From assembly GCA_017557345.1 (NCBI GenBank), contig JAFYZR010000053.1, forward strand, positions 1 through 62,670: a DNA stretch of 62,670 nucleotides. The letters are read 5' to 3'. The notes beneath the pieces are model-generated. The model did no database searches, had not been told where the DNA came from, and saw nothing but the letters and a program-made list of their open reading frames with translations. The stretch's first letter is position 1. The number at the start of each line of letters is the position of its first letter. Made by a program: the position numbers and the translations under genes. Of this stretch, positions 61,001-62,670 are shown in pieces. The DNA is from Paludibacteraceae bacterium (lineage in GTDB: Bacteria > Bacteroidota > Bacteroidia > Bacteroidales > Paludibacteraceae).

Positions 61001-62670
61001 ATACTTTCCGCGCCAATACGAATAAATGGGCAAGCTTCACCCACATAATCGACACCTTGCTTTATGATGTGAAGGTCGAGGCAGAAAAAGGTACGGCTTG
61101 GATCTCTAGCATTGTTGACTGCAATACGCGTAAAGTTTCAATTTCCGGTATCCCTTCCGGCTATACGTTCGTTAAATGGAATAATGGAGAAACAACTACT
61201 ACCGCCACTTATACCATTACAAGTGACACAGTTATTCGCGCCATCGTGAAGAAAAATCTGTCGATTGGTGAAACTTTCCAATCAGAAACCGTAGAAGGAG
61301 TTCCTGTTACGTATAAAATTCTTAGCAAGAACAAGGAAAGAGGCGAGTTTACCGTACAAGTTGGTATAGGCAATTGGAATAGCCCTGCTATTCTTAAGGC
61401 TTATGACGGCGTGCTTACTATTCCAGATTCGGCTGTTTATTACGACGAGAAATATGCGGTTGTTACGGTCAGCCAATGCGCATTCTATAGGTGCAACGTT
61501 GCCGATGTTATTCTTCCGGAAGGACTAACCGAAATAGGTCAAGATGCTTTCGCGTATAGCCACATTACTACGATGGTAGTACCTAATTCCGTAACAAAAA
61601 TGCTTAACGAAGCATTCTATGCCTGTGATAGTTTGGTATCTGTCACTCTGTCTAATAATCTTGACTTGCTTGATATGCGTATTCTATCGCATTGCGACAA
61701 ATTGACTGAAGTTACTATTCCGGAATCTGTACGGTATATAATGGGTGATGCGTTCTCTTATAGTCCCAATATAGCTACGATTAACTGGAACCCCGACAAT
61801 ATGCTGCAAGTTGGTTACCACGCATTTGTAGAAACGGCTTGGCTAGACAATATTGCGGAAGAAGATGGCGGTAAGTATGTAGGCGATATATTCCTCCACG
61901 CACGCAATTATACAATCACTTCGTTTGCTATCAGAGAAGGAACAAGGATCATTGCAGGCGGTGCTGCGGAAGGTATGAATCACGTAACATACTTTACTAT
62001 TCCTTCTACGGTAGAAAGTATAGGCTTGGGGGCATTCTTTGGAGCTACTGAGTTGCAGAGATGTACAATCAACGCAATTACTCCTCCGGAGGTATTTGAC
62101 GGATTTATGACAACTTCTGATCCATATGCAACTGCTGAGTCCTTGTTTGCGGATGGACAATCTTCTTCTTTGTTAATGTATGTTCCTAAATCATCTGTTA
62201 GAGCCTATAAAGAGCACGAGAAATGGAATATGATGAATATCCGTCCTATTGGCGGTTGGACGGTTGAATTCAAAGACCATAACGGAAACAATATTATTGA
62301 CCCGCAGCAAGTGGAGCAAGGCGAACGCCCGGCTGTTATTCCGACTGAGGTTGACACATATTATACCAACGATTATATGTACGTCTTTGCGAATGATTGG
62401 GATACTGCAATCGTTAACATAGGTGATACGATTTATTCGGCTAAATATATTCAGAATGAACTGCCGGAATATAAAGTACACTGGTTGACAGCAGAAGGCG
62501 GTGAAGAGATTTCATGGACAAGGTTCCAGCATGGCCATAGTGCTGAGGCTAAAGGCGTAGAGAAAGCTGCTGAACTGGAAGTGCCCGCCTGCATGCAATT
62601 TGATACCTGGAGTGCTGACTTGAGTAGCATTACCGAAGAGATCTCCGTTTATCCAATATGGAAAGATGCA
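58030..62670 (+). CDS. Giant BspA-like leucine-rich repeat surface protein, 3' end missing
   Basis: The frame stays open for 1547 codons to the window edge. Order: signal peptide (cleavage near MFA, residue 18); an N-terminal domain of about 260 residues (FSQGNLQYVAS, DLFGWGTG, LTKDEWLYLF, GYAVRLVRT), as in many Bacteroidales surface proteins; BspA-type (LRR_5) repeats such as AFYACDSLVSVTLSNNL; two InlB/Bacteroides-Listeria-like strand modules (VKWNNGETTTTATYTITS); more LRR_5 repeats; and another strand module at the end. About 390 residues are duplicated in tandem. It is probably an adhesin or glycan-binding protein at the cell surface. The sorting signal, if any, lies outside the window. 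Confidence 0.9.
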   Translation, partial: MRKIFTFFVALLCAGTMFAGNGALKGAFTINAEGDIIQFSQGNLQYVASSDTWQFATNQYDVIGNAVGNTTAEEDRATQSDPIDLFGWGTGSNPTTVSSNDADYTSFTDWGTNPISNGGNKANAWRTLTKDEWLYLFCGRPDADKLFGLGKVLGKEGVIILPDDWQLPAGATFNPSTSNGLTFNGTDTYTNAGNNNYTHNTYASAEAWAKMEAAGAVFLPAAGFRSGTTVDNLTDGNYWSSTEYDGDDQFTHELYFTTKYCAPQSYDHRRKGYAVRLVRTFKPDAGDQAIIDGVKYQFVMKPGELVVFVPAQPWTEETLTIPDSVEYYGKKYEVYYIYSNAFQGNTNIKTVNLSPYKIWANAFENCTNLTTVNLNEGVDEINQSAFNNIGATSLHLPKSARLLDNTSGSPFSNNKFTEITVEEGNPYLMVGEDGALYTNPANHWRYALVAFPYASSKPFAEVPEGVSIVLENAFSGCLNMADTIILPESLKTANYSFEFTKVKCAIINSKQLSGTSNRIFWFADELEEVIFGKSVEKLSNMMFYGCDAINKITIQGEIMPDWNATHTSGSCPFDDDVITNAKLYVNCGWGESYKADENKWGEFTPTNIIDTLMYDVQIVADKGTLTITGPTDCNKISVSISGLPDEGSFFDKWSNGETANPATFTITSDTIITALFRGPIVGDTIVVDGVKYEVTSINPSSEQVNVAKQQDYAGNPALVIPASIEYYGKTFKVYKINQDAFRSNTNITSVDIACTIIWSNAFDNCANLETITLHEGLREIRFGAFNSLPKAKTIEIPATVNTIDGTGRSQYNTISPFGRNSFETITVAEGNQWYKIGEDGALYTMNGEKLIAYPTNYSKRIGVIPEGVKEIVNEAFYHALMADTVVLPTTLEKCPRILASEGAKCAIINSPCNSDFHHTFYYLNNLQEVILGPKCKYLGSKMFYNSGNIRKITVLSDTIPEWSYEVGTFDCPFNGSPLTDAKVYVRCGMGDTFRANTNKWASFTHIIDTLLYDVKVEAEKGTAWISSIVDCNTRKVSISGIPSGYTFVKWNNGETTTTATYTITSDTVIRAIVKKNLSIGETFQSETVEGVPVTYKILSKNKERGEFTVQVGIGNWNSPAILKAYDGVLTIPDSAVYYDEKYAVVTVSQCAFYRCNVADVILPEGLTEIGQDAFAYSHITTMVVPNSVTKMLNEAFYACDSLVSVTLSNNLDLLDMRILSHCDKLTEVTIPESVRYIMGDAFSYSPNIATINWNPDNMLQVGYHAFVETAWLDNIAEEDGGKYVGDIFLHARNYTITSFAIREGTRIIAGGAAEGMNHVTYFTIPSTVESIGLGAFFGATELQRCTINAITPPEVFDGFMTTSDPYATAESLFADGQSSSLLMYVPKSSVRAYKEHEKWNMMNIRPIGGWTVEFKDHNGNNIIDPQQVEQGERPAVIPTEVDTYYTNDYMYVFANDWDTAIVNIGDTIYSAKYIQNELPEYKVHWLTAEGGEEISWTRFQHGHSAEAKGVEKAAELEVPACMQFDTWSADLSSITEEISVYPIWKDA

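Overview
The window looks like a chromosomal segment of an uncultured gut-type Bacteroidales bacterium, possibly near Paludibacteraceae or Prevotellaceae. That placement rests on sequence style, not on a search. Supporting signs are: about 15 promoters of the Bacteroidetes form TTTG-N19/20-TANNTTTG; families typical of the phylum (DUF4837, DUF4296, DUF5103/T9SS plug, DUF2490, rSAM-associated lipoproteins, BspA-like leucine-rich repeat protein); SPII lipoproteins; and almost no Shine-Dalgarno sites. One tRNA is present. There is no rRNA, CRISPR array, insertion sequence or phage.

Layout. 2-6749 (+): S9 peptidase (5' end missing), FHS-type sugar permease, ROK glucokinase, polysaccharide deacetylase, Ig-like lipoprotein, PnuC. 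6713-7735 (-): DUF4837 lipoprotein, divergent from an AraC regulator (7861-8727). 8792-10072 (-): glyA. 10339-14582 (+): GH3-family acyl-adenylating enzyme, HAD phosphatase, PlsC-like acyltransferase, EamA exporter. 14651-17509 (+): three-gene steroid operon (SRD5A-like 5-alpha-reductase, flavin-dependent 3-oxo-delta4 reductase-like enzyme, SDR dehydrogenase) with its own promoter, a palindromic operator and a terminator. 17536-23215 (-): S41 protease, coaD, acyltransferase, IMPACT/YigZ protein, C1 peptidase, prfB. 23507-24374 (+): two radical-SAM-associated lipoproteins without the radical SAM enzyme; then tRNA-Thr (-) and a T9SS plug protein. 25791-30384 (-): pgi, gpsA, lysS and a Spy-like periplasmic protein with a sigma-54-type promoter. 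30524-40289 (+): nadE, murB, murA, small proteins, dsbD, rlmB, a pseudouridine synthase, a PL1-type pectate lyase. 40271-45187 (-): DUF2490, DUF4956, VTC polyphosphate polymerase domain, secreted protein, Cthe_2159-like lipoprotein, queH. 45607-54208 (+): a surface-glycan cassette that resembles the Arn lipid A modification pathway. 54216-55247 (+): holA. 55101-57504 (-): DUF4296, lspA and metK, the last behind a SAM-II-type riboswitch. 58030-end (+): a giant BspA-like surface protein cut by the window edge.

Four points stand out. First, the steroid/bile-acid operon at 14651-17509 matches in composition the 5AR/5BR/HSDH clusters that make allo-bile acids in gut Bacteroidales, and it has a perfect 8-bp inverted repeat inside its promoter. 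Second, the segment is peppered with short tandem repeats of 7-9 bp. They sit at stop/start junctions and also inside genes, where they add peptide segments; they look like the heptamer STRR repeats of cyanobacteria. Third, a separate class of exactly 11-bp arrays occurs three times in intergenic DNA. Fourth, the glycan cassette combines an ArnC-like transferase, two ArnE/F-like half-flippases, a WecE-like aminotransferase, an acyltransferase, an ATP-grasp ligase and two membrane proteins of unknown type.
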